This document shows, piece by piece, positions 9,847 to 18,300 of a DNA stretch of 47,070 bases. Source of the DNA: Scatosoma sp045656625 (GTDB lineage: Bacteria > Bacillota > Clostridia > Christensenellales > Borkfalkiaceae); NCBI GenBank assembly GCA_045656625.1, contig JAZORL010000053.1, forward strand, positions 1 through 47,070, read 5' to 3'. Every line of letters starts with the position of its first letter. Position 1 is the stretch's first letter. The notes beneath the pieces are model-generated. The model was not told the origin of the DNA and did no database searches. It saw only the letters and a list, made by a program, of their open reading frames with translations. The translations under genes and the position numbers were made by a program.

Positions 9847-10521
9847 TTAGCCTTTTATAATCTTTTTCAATACATCCAGCTCTTTATCGCTATACACAAA
9901 AAAGTCTCCGCATTTTTTTGCCGTACTCAAATCAAGCGGTACTTGTATTTCATTTTTTCCATATTCATGTCGAATAGCATTCTTTATGTTTTTGAATAAA
10001 TTGGAACGTCGCGTTTTAACAAACAAAGAAATTACATATTCTTTACCTTCATGTTGGATAATCAAATCCTTCCCTGAGATATCATTTTTACATGAATAAA
10101 CAACTTTATCAAAGCAGTTTTCCTGTACTACCATTAGGTAAAAATGATAATCGCGAATAAAGCTGGGATATGCACGTAAAACTCTTGCATCCAAATCCAT
10201 TTTCTTGAAGACTCGATTTTTATAAACGACTTGTTCTCCCTTTAAGCTTAGCTCATGCGAATTTAATGAATAATATCCATCCAACAATTCTACAGGAGTT
10301 GGCAGCTTGTTAAAACTAAATATAATATTATAAAACGCATAAATAATGGATGGAAACTGCGTTTTTTCTACCCCAACCTCATCCTTGTGGTCGCGATAAG
10401 CATTGTAAAAACAATCATAATCAATCTGCCGCATTTGTTCTTCGCATTCGCGCAACGACAGAGAAAGATCTTTAAGTAAATAGCCTTCGCCATTCATAAA
10501 CTTTACATCTTTTATTGCCAT
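9847..10521 (-). CDS. Unknown 224-aa defence-island protein, possibly nuclease-like
   Basis: I do not recognise this family. The C-terminal half has the pattern SGKDLIIQHEGKEYVISLF followed by VKTRRSN and a basic helix (residues about 148-185). That resembles the strand order of PD-(D/E)xK nucleases (D, then strand, then K), but the usual ExK/QxK is not present, so this is a weak guess. It starts 19 nt after the HpaII-family restriction gene ends and is on the same strand, so it is probably cotranscribed with the R-M genes. It lies between the R-M genes and the DISARM genes and could serve either. Confidence 0.55.
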   Translation of the reverse strand: MAIKDVKFMNGEGYLLKDLSLSLRECEEQMRQIDYDCFYNAYRDHKDEVGVEKTQFPSIIYAFYNIIFSFNKLPTPVELLDGYYSLNSHELSLKGEQVVYKNRVFKKMDLDARVLRAYPSFIRDYHFYLMVVQENCFDKVVYSCKNDISGKDLIIQHEGKEYVISLFVKTRRSNLFKNIKNAIRHEYGKNEIQVPLDLSTAKKCGDFFVYSDKELDVLKKIIKG

Positions 10522-10540
10522 AACAATATCCTAAAAATTT

Positions 10541-11632
10541 TTATCTTATAAACCGTACTTGTAAGTTCAGTTTTAAATAATACTTTCCATTTTCCTTGTA
10601 GATATCACCAAATTGATGTCTGCTCGTACTTGCAGTTTCAAACTTTGTATTTTTAACCAAATAGTTTTCAAACTCGTTGCGATTAAACAGGTGGTAGCAA
10701 AGAACTTCTCCATCTTCCCGAACGATGATATATCCCCCTGTAGCATCAGCGGTTCCATCCCACGCTTTAGACGGCAACATTCCAAGCGCACTCTCCGTCA
10801 AAAGTTTCTTAAACTTGTAGTGATAGAAGGGGTGCCCCTTGAAAAGATTATAGTTCATTGGATTCGTTTCAACAATGGCTTCAAGTGCTTTCTCGACAGT
10901 ATTAACACCCGTTGCGTAATACTTCATCAGCATATAGGCACAAATTTGAGGTAAGTCACCATCAATTAAAAGTAGATTACTCTCAAAAGTATCATTCTCC
11001 ATACCAATATACTTCAATGAACAGCCTTCTCTTGCTAAATAAGCCATCTTTTCTCTAAATAATTTAGAACAACCCGCAAACCCACTCATTACCGCATCGC
11101 TAGTATTACCGATTACTTCGTAAACAAAATTCGTTGTTTTTCCTGCGTTTATAAGCGTCGACGCTCCACCAAGCCTCGATTTAATACTAAATCCTTGCAC
11201 GGATTCGTAACCAGTATTAATATCGTGAATTTTAACTCGAATATCAGCTTTATCTCTTGATTTTGCTTTCAAAGTATTTACGCTGATTCTATCAAGAAAC
11301 GCTTCAGTATCAGCAGATGCAAAGGATGGAGCGTTAGCTGCAACAATCTCATTGTAGAGCTTGTCTGCCACACGAGCAAATTCATCGGCCGGAATGTCTA
11401 TCAGCATTGCAGAGGTATCACTGTTGTATATCGAAACTCTGCCTGCGCTACGGTCAACACGAAACTCAAGAATACCGATATTTTCCGTTCTTACAATGTT
11501 GATGATGTTATAGAATACATCGTCCATCTTCTTCAGATCAGCATCTGCAGCATAAAGCTTTCCGCCTTCAAGCAAACGAAGAAAAACATAAATTTCACTC
11601 CATTCCCCTTTATTACCTGAAAGTTTAGGCAT
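10541..11632 (-). CDS. HpaII-family type II restriction endonuclease
   Basis: A 363-aa protein that fits the RE_HpaII family: the opening LSGNKGEWSEIYVFLRLLEGGKLYAAD closely follows the family start (I quote only its conserved core NKGEWSEIYVF), and the length is close to R.HpaII. Further in are VQGFSIKSRLGGASTLINAG (about 155-175), a region probably contributing the catalytic residues, and FKGHPFYHYKFKKLL. The family cleaves CCGG; the exact site here is inferred from the family. It overlaps the end of the methylase gene by 8 nt, the coupling expected of a restriction-modification pair. Confidence 0.88.
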   Translation of the reverse strand: MPKLSGNKGEWSEIYVFLRLLEGGKLYAADADLKKMDDVFYNIINIVRTENIGILEFRVDRSAGRVSIYNSDTSAMLIDIPADEFARVADKLYNEIVAANAPSFASADTEAFLDRISVNTLKAKSRDKADIRVKIHDINTGYESVQGFSIKSRLGGASTLINAGKTTNFVYEVIGNTSDAVMSGFAGCSKLFREKMAYLAREGCSLKYIGMENDTFESNLLLIDGDLPQICAYMLMKYYATGVNTVEKALEAIVETNPMNYNLFKGHPFYHYKFKKLLTESALGMLPSKAWDGTADATGGYIIVREDGEVLCYHLFNRNEFENYLVKNTKFETASTSRHQFGDIYKENGKYYLKLNLQVRFIR

Positions 11633-12629
11633 TGTTAAGCACCTCCTTGATTTTCAATGCAATCGCTTCAATAACATTGACCGTCACGCTGTTGCCAAAC
11701 TGCTTGTACAAATGTGTATCAGCAAGCGGAAGAACAAAACTATCGGGAAATCCCTGTAACCTTGCCCATTCACGCGGTGTCATTTTACGTACGCCTTCTT
11801 TATTGATTTTACCTTTTACATTTGTTGTAGGAACAAGATTCTTTTGACGCTTGTCAATAACAAGATTCCGTTCTCTTCCCATGCCTCCGCAAACAATCGC
11901 TCCGGCAACATCACTCCAATCGCGGATTTCATATCCAAAACCATGTCCTTTCGCTTCATGTCGAGCCTTATGACGACGTAAGGTTTCAAGATACACTTCA
12001 CTCAAATAATATTTTGCTGGTACAGGCTTTTCTTCTCTAATATCCCACAAGCACTTTGTATCATCCGTCTTGTCGGGAAACTCAAAATTCTCGGGCGCAA
12101 TATCATTTCTGAATGCGACCACATAAATTCTTTCTCTGTTTTGTGGCACGCCGAAATTACGGCTGTTTAAAACTTTGTAGAAAACCTTATACCCCAAATC
12201 TTCAAAGGTCCTGCAGATAATTTTGAATGTTCTACCTCTATCGTGGATAACCAAGCCTTTTACATTTTCACAGAAGATAACTTTAGGTTTATGATATTCG
12301 CAAAGCCTTGCAACCTCCATAAAGAGGGTTCCGCGACACATCCCCTTATAATTGTCGTCAAACCCCAAACGCTGACCGGCAAGACTAAATGCCTGACAAG
12401 GGAATCCCGCAAGACAAATATCAAATGCAGGAACATCTATTTCCTCAATCTTCGTAATATCTCCGGCTATTTCAAAATCATCTTTGAAATTAGCCTTATA
12501 TGTTTTTTGAACATTTTCATCCCATTCACTGACAAAAACAGTACCAATATCCTCTCCGAATGCTCTGTCAAAGCCAAGACGTATACCACCGATTCCAGCA
12601 AATAAATCTATTGATTTCAACTTGTTCAC
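11625..12629 (-). CDS. DNA (cytosine-5) methyltransferase
   Basis: A 334-aa C5-cytosine methylase. Motif I is DLFAGIGGIRLGF (residue 9 on), motif IV is AGFPCQAFSLAG with the catalytic cysteine of PCQ, motif VI is ENVKGL, motif VIII is QNRERIYVVAF, motif IX is REWARLQGFPD, and motif X is FGNSVTVNV. A short target-recognition region lies between VIII and IX. Its partner is the HpaII-family nuclease downstream, so it probably protects the same site (CCGG by family). It overlaps vsr by 4 nt (ATGA) and the nuclease gene by 8 nt. Class 2 DISARM also uses a C5 methylase, so this enzyme might serve both systems; that is inference. Confidence 0.93.
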   Translation of the reverse strand: MNKLKSIDLFAGIGGIRLGFDRAFGEDIGTVFVSEWDENVQKTYKANFKDDFEIAGDITKIEEIDVPAFDICLAGFPCQAFSLAGQRLGFDDNYKGMCRGTLFMEVARLCEYHKPKVIFCENVKGLVIHDRGRTFKIICRTFEDLGYKVFYKVLNSRNFGVPQNRERIYVVAFRNDIAPENFEFPDKTDDTKCLWDIREEKPVPAKYYLSEVYLETLRRHKARHEAKGHGFGYEIRDWSDVAGAIVCGGMGRERNLVIDKRQKNLVPTTNVKGKINKEGVRKMTPREWARLQGFPDSFVLPLADTHLYKQFGNSVTVNVIEAIALKIKEVLNNA

Positions 12630-13045
12630 TTTTCCTTTACCGCCTTCTGTATTTTATCTGCACATTTCTCTGTATCTTTTTTTATTTCATTTCCCCAAAA
12701 TCGAAATACCATCCAACCTTCGCGTTCAAGTCTTTGAGTCACTTCTTTATCGCGTTTCATATTACGTTCAATCTTGGGGACCCAAAATTCTTGGTGCGAC
12801 TTAAAATCACTTTTTCTTTCTTCCCAATTATGTCCGTGCCAAAATTCACTATCACAAAAGACCGCCACCTTTTTCCCAACAAAAACAATATCCGGTTTCC
12901 CCAAAATCCCGTTAACATTCTTGCGATAACGCAAACCGCATTTCCATAATTCCTTACGTAACAAGACTTCAATTTTCGAATCCTTGTTTTTCACTTGTCG
13001 CATGTTGTAACTAATTTGTTCTTGGGTCTTTTTCATTATGCTCAT
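12626..13045 (-). CDS. vsr: Very short patch repair endonuclease Vsr
   Basis: A 139-aa mismatch nuclease of the Vsr family, which nicks beside T:G mismatches made when 5-methylcytosine deaminates. Visible motifs are NMRQVKNKDSKIEVLLRKEL, GLRYRKNV, GKPDIVFVGKKVAVFCDSEFWHG (catalytic Asp region, about 50-70, with HGH next) and EGWMVFRFWGNEI. In canonical Vsr the corresponding text is VFxDGCFWHxC; here it is FCDSEFWHGHNW, so the zinc-ligand cysteine/histidine set is altered. Vsr normally sits beside a C5 methylase and here it is coupled to one by an ATGA overlap. A 68-bp gap separates it from the TPR gene upstream. Confidence 0.9.
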   Translation of the reverse strand: MSIMKKTQEQISYNMRQVKNKDSKIEVLLRKELWKCGLRYRKNVNGILGKPDIVFVGKKVAVFCDSEFWHGHNWEERKSDFKSHQEFWVPKIERNMKRDKEVTQRLEREGWMVFRFWGNEIKKDTEKCADKIQKAVKEK

Positions 13046-13113
13046 ACAATTTTACTAAAATCATCCTTAATTTTAGCATCGCAACTATATCCGTGCAGGT
13101 CATTTTTAAAAAA

Positions 13114-14457
13114 TTAATCATTCTTTCTCGCTGGCATTATTGCTATTGCCTCAATGGTTTCTTGTTTCTTTTTCCTATCATAAGAAACGCATGTTGAAAA
13201 GTCGACATAATCTCCGACTTTTAACATATCAATCCTTCCGAAGAAGTTTTTGGATTGGAAATAATACGATTCCTCAGCTTTTATAAAGCCAGCTTTATTA
13301 CCAGGAAATAATCTATCGATTACCCCCTTCTTTTTTCCCGCAAACTTATATAAAAGTTGTATCCAATGTTTTCTAATTTCCTTAAAAGAGACCTCCTTTT
13401 CCTCTCTTATTTTTCTCATTAAACTATCTTTGACAAACCAATCATTTTCTTTCTTTATTTTTAATGATAATAAATAGTTTTCTTGCGCATATTCAGTCTC
13501 GCCAATATCTGATAAAACATCCCCTAATTGCTCTATCAATTTTATTTTCATTTTTTCCGGATCTTTCGTGCACAATGCTTTTAGCATATATTGTAATGCA
13601 TCATTTTTCTTCCCCAGTTTTAAATATAATTTACCAATTTCATACAACAAAAACCATTTATCGCTTGTTATAATTAATTTCTTTAACCTATCAATAGCTT
13701 CTATCGCCTCGCCCATCCCTTCCAAAGCTAAAGCGATTTTTCTCTCCAACCATATTTCGTTGCTATAATGAAAAGTTGAAATTTCTTCTAATGCCTCATT
13801 ACAACAGAATATACATTCATCAAATTGCTTGTTCTTTAAGAGAAAATCTGTCTTTAAAGTATAATATTCTTCTTTCCGAGAAGCACTTTCTCTCTCTTTA
13901 TCATTATTGTCCTTATATTGATACGGCTTATCCGAGAGCATTGTTACATCCAGCTTATTTAAAAGTTCCAACGCTAAGATATAATTAAGCGAATTGTCAT
14001 TTTTATTCAAATAGCTTAATCCCGCTATAATAGCGTATGAAACAAAATCATAACTTTCCCATTCAACACCAGCAGAAACAGAACTAAAAAGTTTTATTTT
14101 TTTCAGCAATATTTCTTTAAACTCATAACTTGAAAATTTCAGGCTTTTTATATATTTCGAGTATATAACACTAGAATATATGCGTAGGATATATTTGTAT
14201 GCTTTTTCTTGATTGACAAACTCATCATCCTTAAATAGATTATATATCTCATCACAAACTTCTTCCGCCTCATTGAGCTTGTTTAACTGCTTTAAACAAT
14301 TTGCATATTGTTGAGCATCCCATAAATTATTTGTTTCTGAAAAGGCTTCCCATAATTTTTTACACAATGGTAAAGCTTCCTCATATTCCTTTTGAGACGG
14401 TTTATTATCTCTTAACAATCGTTTTGTTTCTTGCCTAAGTTCAAATAAATTTTCCAT
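13114..14457 (-). CDS. TPR-like protein with C-terminal cold-shock-like domain
   Basis: A 447-aa protein with helical repeats resembling tetratricopeptides over about residues 1-350 (for example SQKEYEEALPLCKKLWEAF, YANCLKQLNKLNEAEEVCD, YEIGKLYLKLGKKNDALQYM, EQLGDVLSDIGETEYAQENY). A C-terminal segment, about 374-440, reads GVIDRLFPGNKAGFI then YYFQSKNFFG and GDYVDFS, close to the GxI...GFI...FF...GDxVxF layout of cold-shock RNA/DNA-binding domains. It starts 9 nt after the RnlA-RNase H gene ends, so the two are cotranscribed. That suggests a partner or antitoxin for it; no RnlB gene is seen. The function is inferred. Confidence 0.6.
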   Translation of the reverse strand: MENLFELRQETKRLLRDNKPSQKEYEEALPLCKKLWEAFSETNNLWDAQQYANCLKQLNKLNEAEEVCDEIYNLFKDDEFVNQEKAYKYILRIYSSVIYSKYIKSLKFSSYEFKEILLKKIKLFSSVSAGVEWESYDFVSYAIIAGLSYLNKNDNSLNYILALELLNKLDVTMLSDKPYQYKDNNDKERESASRKEEYYTLKTDFLLKNKQFDECIFCCNEALEEISTFHYSNEIWLERKIALALEGMGEAIEAIDRLKKLIITSDKWFLLYEIGKLYLKLGKKNDALQYMLKALCTKDPEKMKIKLIEQLGDVLSDIGETEYAQENYLLSLKIKKENDWFVKDSLMRKIREEKEVSFKEIRKHWIQLLYKFAGKKKGVIDRLFPGNKAGFIKAEESYYFQSKNFFGRIDMLKVGDYVDFSTCVSYDRKKKQETIEAIAIMPARKND

Positions 14458-14466
14458 TTTTGCCCC

Positions 14467-16371
14467 TTAAGAATTTTTTATCTTTTGTGTAGTCTTAAAA
14501 TGCATCTTTACAAACATTTTAAGCTTTTCGTCTCCACCTTGAGTATAAATTTTCTTCGCTATGCTTTCAACCGCAGGGCTTACTCCCTTTGATAGCGTTT
14601 CTTGTATTACTTCACCAAGTTTTTGAAGTTCTTCTAAAAACTTGGCACGTGCTATAATAGATGCGGCTGCAACCGCAATATCTCTCTCCGCCTTAGGTGT
14701 TTGCACTAATTCTACTTTTTTACCTTTTTGCATAAGTGAATCTTGTATAACAGTCTCATCCCCAAATTGATCTGCTATTGCATTGCCACATTTATTCTCC
14801 TCCAACAAATTCTCAATCGCTCTAGCGTGTCCCCAGCCTAAAACCTTATTTAAGTTACTGCCCATCTCAACATAAAGCGAATTATATCTTTCAGGACCAA
14901 TACACACAACACTTATTTTTCTATATCCTAAGGCTTTTATTATTTCTTTCGATAATTCTATATTTCTTTTGTCAGAATTACTTTTGCTATCTCTTACCCC
15001 TAGCGCAACCAACCTTTTTTCATCTTCTTGCGTGACAAAAACCCCCGCAATTACCAACGGTCCAAAATAATCCCCTTTCCCTGATTCGTCAGTACCAATA
15101 TGACAATCAAATGACGGGATTTCTTTTACTTCTTTTCGCTTTGAAAAGGTCTCACTTTTTCGTTCAAGCATTTCTTCTTCGGTATAACCATCTTTGATTA
15201 TGATATTATAAGCCGAGGTTATTGCATTACATACCGTTCCTATCTTTGCTTCGGCCTGATCAATTGTAATCAAATCTGTATTAATATCTTTTGCGGGATC
15301 TGAATGAAGTTCTCCGCAACGGATCCCCTCCCACGCCGCAATAAGAAGTTGACTTATATAGCCATCCCTTTTAATATCTTTAATATATTTATCAAACTTT
15401 TTCTCTCGCAACCAATTTCCTATTTTTGCTATATCCGAATTTTCTTTGTAAGCTTCAAAGGTAAATACTTTTTTATCAATCATCATTTTAATAATAAATC
15501 CTTCAAAAGCTTTTGCAACGGGATATACGATGGGATTGTACAAGGGAAGACTTATTGAATAATCTTTAATGGCTTGCAACAATCCTAATGCTGTAACTAT
15601 TTGTTTTTTATCAATTAAATTTAAATAATTATAAGCATCTTCGCGCAATGTTTTTATTGCCTTTTCACAATACTCGTCAAAGCCTTCTATTTGTTCTATA
15701 ACTTGCTCTGTAATTTTTTGTTTCCCTTCTTCAACATAAGTCAATACTTCTTCCTTATTTGAGATAGGTTCATACTTATTAATAATTTCTTTAACCTGTG
15801 AGACTAGTATTGAATCTGGCCCCTGAAGCAATAGTTTACCTGTTGAAAACTGAGTTATTGTTAAATGATTTTTCCCTTCTGCAATTTCTAACAAATAATC
15901 AATAGTATCTTTCTTCTTTGCCTTTTCAACTACTTTTAAGCATAACAAAACTTCTTCTTTTATTTTTATAATATTTTCTTTTGAAATAGAAAAAGTTGCA
16001 TGTACCGGTATTGCTGGTTCTACCGCATCTATCAGATTGCAAATTTTATCAATAATACTAATTGTTTTTTCTGTTTCCTTTTCAAAAAAAATTTTGGAAG
16101 ATCTCCCTTTGCTAAAATATAATATAAAAGACGCACCATCCTCGCATTTAAATTTTATGCCATATGGAAGAGATGTCTCGTTAATAATCTTATGACCTTC
16201 TTCAGAAAAAGCAATTCTTATTTTTTCTATGCTTTCTTCTTTATCTAAAATATATTCGTATGTTTTTCCCATATCATAATTCCTCGGGTTGATTTTTTTG
16301 AAATTCATTAAATAACATTGTATATACTGATTTCCTGCATGTGACAACTCAATGTTCTTCTTTTGTTGCAT
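14467..16371 (-). CDS. RnlA-like HEPN ribonuclease toxin fused to an RNase HIII domain
   Basis: I use the ATG at 16,371 (634 aa): it has GGAG about 10 nt upstream, while the longer frame only re-reads the XRE gene. The N-terminal ~220 residues hold two TBP-like segments (FKCEDGASFILYFSKGRSSK; LTITQFSTGKLLLQGPD). Residues ~225-400 form a HEPN-like helical domain with WEGIRCGELHSDP, an RX4H motif (R351, H356), and an upstream AFEGF glutamate (E290). The 61-residue spacing matches E258/R318/H323 of E. coli RnlA. Residues ~424-634 are an RNase HII/HIII domain: GTDESGKGDYFGPL (D428, E429), a DSK motif, AIADQFG, and AAASIIARAKFL. In E. coli, RNase HI is reported to stimulate RnlA; here both activities share one chain. 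Confidence 0.75.
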   Translation of the reverse strand: MQQKKNIELSHAGNQYIQCYLMNFKKINPRNYDMGKTYEYILDKEESIEKIRIAFSEEGHKIINETSLPYGIKFKCEDGASFILYFSKGRSSKIFFEKETEKTISIIDKICNLIDAVEPAIPVHATFSISKENIIKIKEEVLLCLKVVEKAKKKDTIDYLLEIAEGKNHLTITQFSTGKLLLQGPDSILVSQVKEIINKYEPISNKEEVLTYVEEGKQKITEQVIEQIEGFDEYCEKAIKTLREDAYNYLNLIDKKQIVTALGLLQAIKDYSISLPLYNPIVYPVAKAFEGFIIKMMIDKKVFTFEAYKENSDIAKIGNWLREKKFDKYIKDIKRDGYISQLLIAAWEGIRCGELHSDPAKDINTDLITIDQAEAKIGTVCNAITSAYNIIIKDGYTEEEMLERKSETFSKRKEVKEIPSFDCHIGTDESGKGDYFGPLVIAGVFVTQEDEKRLVALGVRDSKSNSDKRNIELSKEIIKALGYRKISVVCIGPERYNSLYVEMGSNLNKVLGWGHARAIENLLEENKCGNAIADQFGDETVIQDSLMQKGKKVELVQTPKAERDIAVAAASIIARAKFLEELQKLGEVIQETLSKGVSPAVESIAKKIYTQGGDEKLKMFVKMHFKTTQKIKNS

Positions 16372-16558
16372 CCATAATATCTCCGACATTACATTCAAGA
16401 GCATCGCATATACGAAGAATAATGTCCATAGATACCGTTTCATTGTTACTCATCTTTGCAAGCGTGGATGTAGACATACCTGTTTTAAGACGCAAATCGG
16501 TCTTATTCATACCTTTATCAATCAGTAATTTCCAGAGTTTATTATAATTTGCTGCCAT
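16349..16558 (-). CDS. XRE-family (Cro/C1-type) transcriptional regulator
   Basis: A 69-aa single-domain HTH protein: MNKTDLRLKTGMSTSTLAKM (helices 2-3, about 17-36), then VSMDIILRICDALECNVGDI, typical of the HTH_26 type. AAGGGG precedes the ATG. A dyad overlaps the -10 box of its own promoter, so it probably represses its own operon and the toxin-like gene that overlaps its end by 23 bp. It could also act as an antitoxin, or as a controller for the whole R-M/DISARM run downstream. Confidence 0.88.
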   Translation of the reverse strand: MAANYNKLWKLLIDKGMNKTDLRLKTGMSTSTLAKMSNNETVSMDIILRICDALECNVGDIMDATKEEH

Positions 16559-16574
16559 ATAAAATACCCCTTGG

Positions 16575-16619
16575 TATAATAGTCATAATTATTATAACAT
16601 ATTCAAACAAAAAATGCAA
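16575..16619 (-). promoter_or_regulatory. Promoter and operator-like dyad for the XRE operon
   Basis: On the minus strand TTGCAT (16,614-16,619), 17-bp spacer, TATAAT (16,591-16,596). The inverted repeat TATAATA (16,575-16,581) / TATTATA (16,590-16,596) overlaps the -10 box, as expected for an autorepressor. The dyad is AT-rich, so some of its symmetry could be chance. Confidence 0.6.
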
Positions 16620-16669
16620 GAGCAATATTCGACTTTTCAAATAAAAAATTTGAAATAAACAATTTTAAA

Positions 16670-16693
16670 AGTCGGCGCTTAATAACACCGACT
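16670..16693 (-). terminator. Terminator after the 513-aa gene
   Basis: AGTCGGCG (16,670-16,677) pairs with CACCGACT (16,686-16,693), followed on the minus strand by a T-rich run. It separates the 513-aa gene from the XRE operon. Confidence 0.7.
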
Positions 16694-16698
16694 CTGTT

Positions 16699-18240
16699 CT
16701 AATTAATATGCCATTTTTCCATCATTGGTAATGCCAAAATTTTTAATTTCCTATCACGAATTTCCTTGAATTTCTTATTGCTATTCCTCAAAACGTTAAT
16801 TATACTTTTATATTCTTTGCTCGCCTCGGTGGAGCGATGAATCACAAAAATATTGTGCAATCTTTCAAGAATAACACTCAGGCACAAATCTATACCGATA
16901 AATACATTATTTGTATCATTAAATGCGCCCCTATTAGCGAACCACATATAACCGTTTGCATGTGAAAGCATTTGGCTTTCCATGTAGTCCAAATACATCG
17001 CACGTCCTATTGAAACTCCATTTTCAATATTTATCTCAAATGGTTTAATAAAATCCAAAACGATTCTCGTTAACGACGGAACATTTCCTTTTTCGTCAAT
17101 TAGATATCCTAATCCCTTAATAAAATTTTCATCAAATTCTTTTCTATTACAATGTTTTATATATATCTGCGTATAGACTTTATAAGCTTGTTCTAAATCC
17201 ACCTCGTTTTTGATATTACGTTGGGTTTGAATAGCTTGATGAAAATCCATTAATTTAAATCTTAATTCTTCCCCAAAACATTTGAAATACATATACGAAA
17301 AAGTGGCAGCGAATTCTAATAGCATTTTCCATTTACATTTTATTTGCTCCGTTAACCCTAATTGTTTTTCTATCGCAAGATCAGGTAAGACAAACCCAAT
17401 GGTCCTAAAGGTATTGGACACATAATTATTACTAAATTTTCTTTCAAAAACATCAGCTATAGAAGTTAATATTTTTTGTTCTTCTATCATCAAATCAAAA
17501 AACGCCTGTGAAACAGGGCTTCTTGTCGCCTCGAAATCCGTACTTAACAAGACGTCTACTTCAGGCAGTTTCCCATATTCAATTTCTAATAACCCCACTA
17601 TTGGTAATACAATTTTAAACCAATCAGATTTATAAGAATCATTTGCCGAAGGATGTATCAAAGAGCTACATAAACCATATAAACTTCCCGTTTCTTCACC
17701 CAATGTTTCCGAAACCAACTTCCTATAATTAGTTCTAGGCTTACATAAAAATGGAATTTTAGATTTTAAAATTTGATTAATTTGCGAATTGGTATAATCA
17801 TCCTTTAACTTTTCCCTATAAAAGCTACAAGTCTTTTCCCAGTCCATTTTTAATTTCTCAGGCAATAATATCTTGTCTACTATATCATCAAATTCTTTAT
17901 AATATTTATACTCAATTAAGAATACTTGTTTCTGTAGCAATTCCTCTTTTAAAGAATCTATTTCGCCCTTTTTGCACAATTCTTTTAAGGCAATCCCCTC
18001 TAATATGCAACGCGAGCTTAAATAAATCGAATTATTCAAAAAATCTTCACAATATAAAGATTTAAGATAAGCTAATGCGTGTGAACTAATATAAAAATCA
18101 AAGATATCTAAACAAGAATATTTATCGCTCTCTAAAAGCAACTTCTCCGATCGTTGCAAAAGTTTATCATTCAGGCTATACATCTTGCCATAAAGCGCAT
18201 CTATTCTTTTTCTTATTTCTAAAGATTTTTCTTCATGCAT
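16699..18240 (-). CDS. Unknown 513-aa helical protein, possibly two HEPN/DUF5677-like halves
   Basis: I do not recognise the family with confidence. The protein is mostly helical. The first half ends in GSLYGLCSSLIHPSANDSY (about residues 188-206), resembling the conserved S/H segment of DUF5677-like proteins, a group with HEPN-like folds. The second half has an MSHANGYMWFANRGAFND stretch that may be the matching part of a second copy, with weaker resemblance. It is the first minus-strand gene inside the right island end. It has its own promoter and terminator, so it is a stand-alone cargo gene, plausibly abortive-infection-like. That role is inferred from location only. Confidence 0.6.
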   Translation of the reverse strand: MHEEKSLEIRKRIDALYGKMYSLNDKLLQRSEKLLLESDKYSCLDIFDFYISSHALAYLKSLYCEDFLNNSIYLSSRCILEGIALKELCKKGEIDSLKEELLQKQVFLIEYKYYKEFDDIVDKILLPEKLKMDWEKTCSFYREKLKDDYTNSQINQILKSKIPFLCKPRTNYRKLVSETLGEETGSLYGLCSSLIHPSANDSYKSDWFKIVLPIVGLLEIEYGKLPEVDVLLSTDFEATRSPVSQAFFDLMIEEQKILTSIADVFERKFSNNYVSNTFRTIGFVLPDLAIEKQLGLTEQIKCKWKMLLEFAATFSYMYFKCFGEELRFKLMDFHQAIQTQRNIKNEVDLEQAYKVYTQIYIKHCNRKEFDENFIKGLGYLIDEKGNVPSLTRIVLDFIKPFEINIENGVSIGRAMYLDYMESQMLSHANGYMWFANRGAFNDTNNVFIGIDLCLSVILERLHNIFVIHRSTEASKEYKSIINVLRNSNKKFKEIRDRKLKILALPMMEKWHIN

Positions 18241-18271
18241 AAATCATCTGACTCCTAAACAATCTTCAAAC

Positions 18272-18300
18272 ATTATACCATAATTTTAAAAAATTAGCAA
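18272..18300 (-). promoter_or_regulatory. Sigma-A type promoter of the 513-aa gene
   Basis: Minus-strand TTGCTA (18,295-18,300), 17-bp spacer, TATAAT (18,272-18,277). An AGGAG ribosome site follows before the ATG at 18,240. Confidence 0.65.

Noticed and set aside
16372..16443. 24-residue N-terminal extension (MKRYLWTLFFVYAML...) of the RnlA-RNase H protein as a signal or membrane segment
   Set aside because: It only re-reads the XRE gene in another frame; the ATG at 16,371 has the GGAG site.
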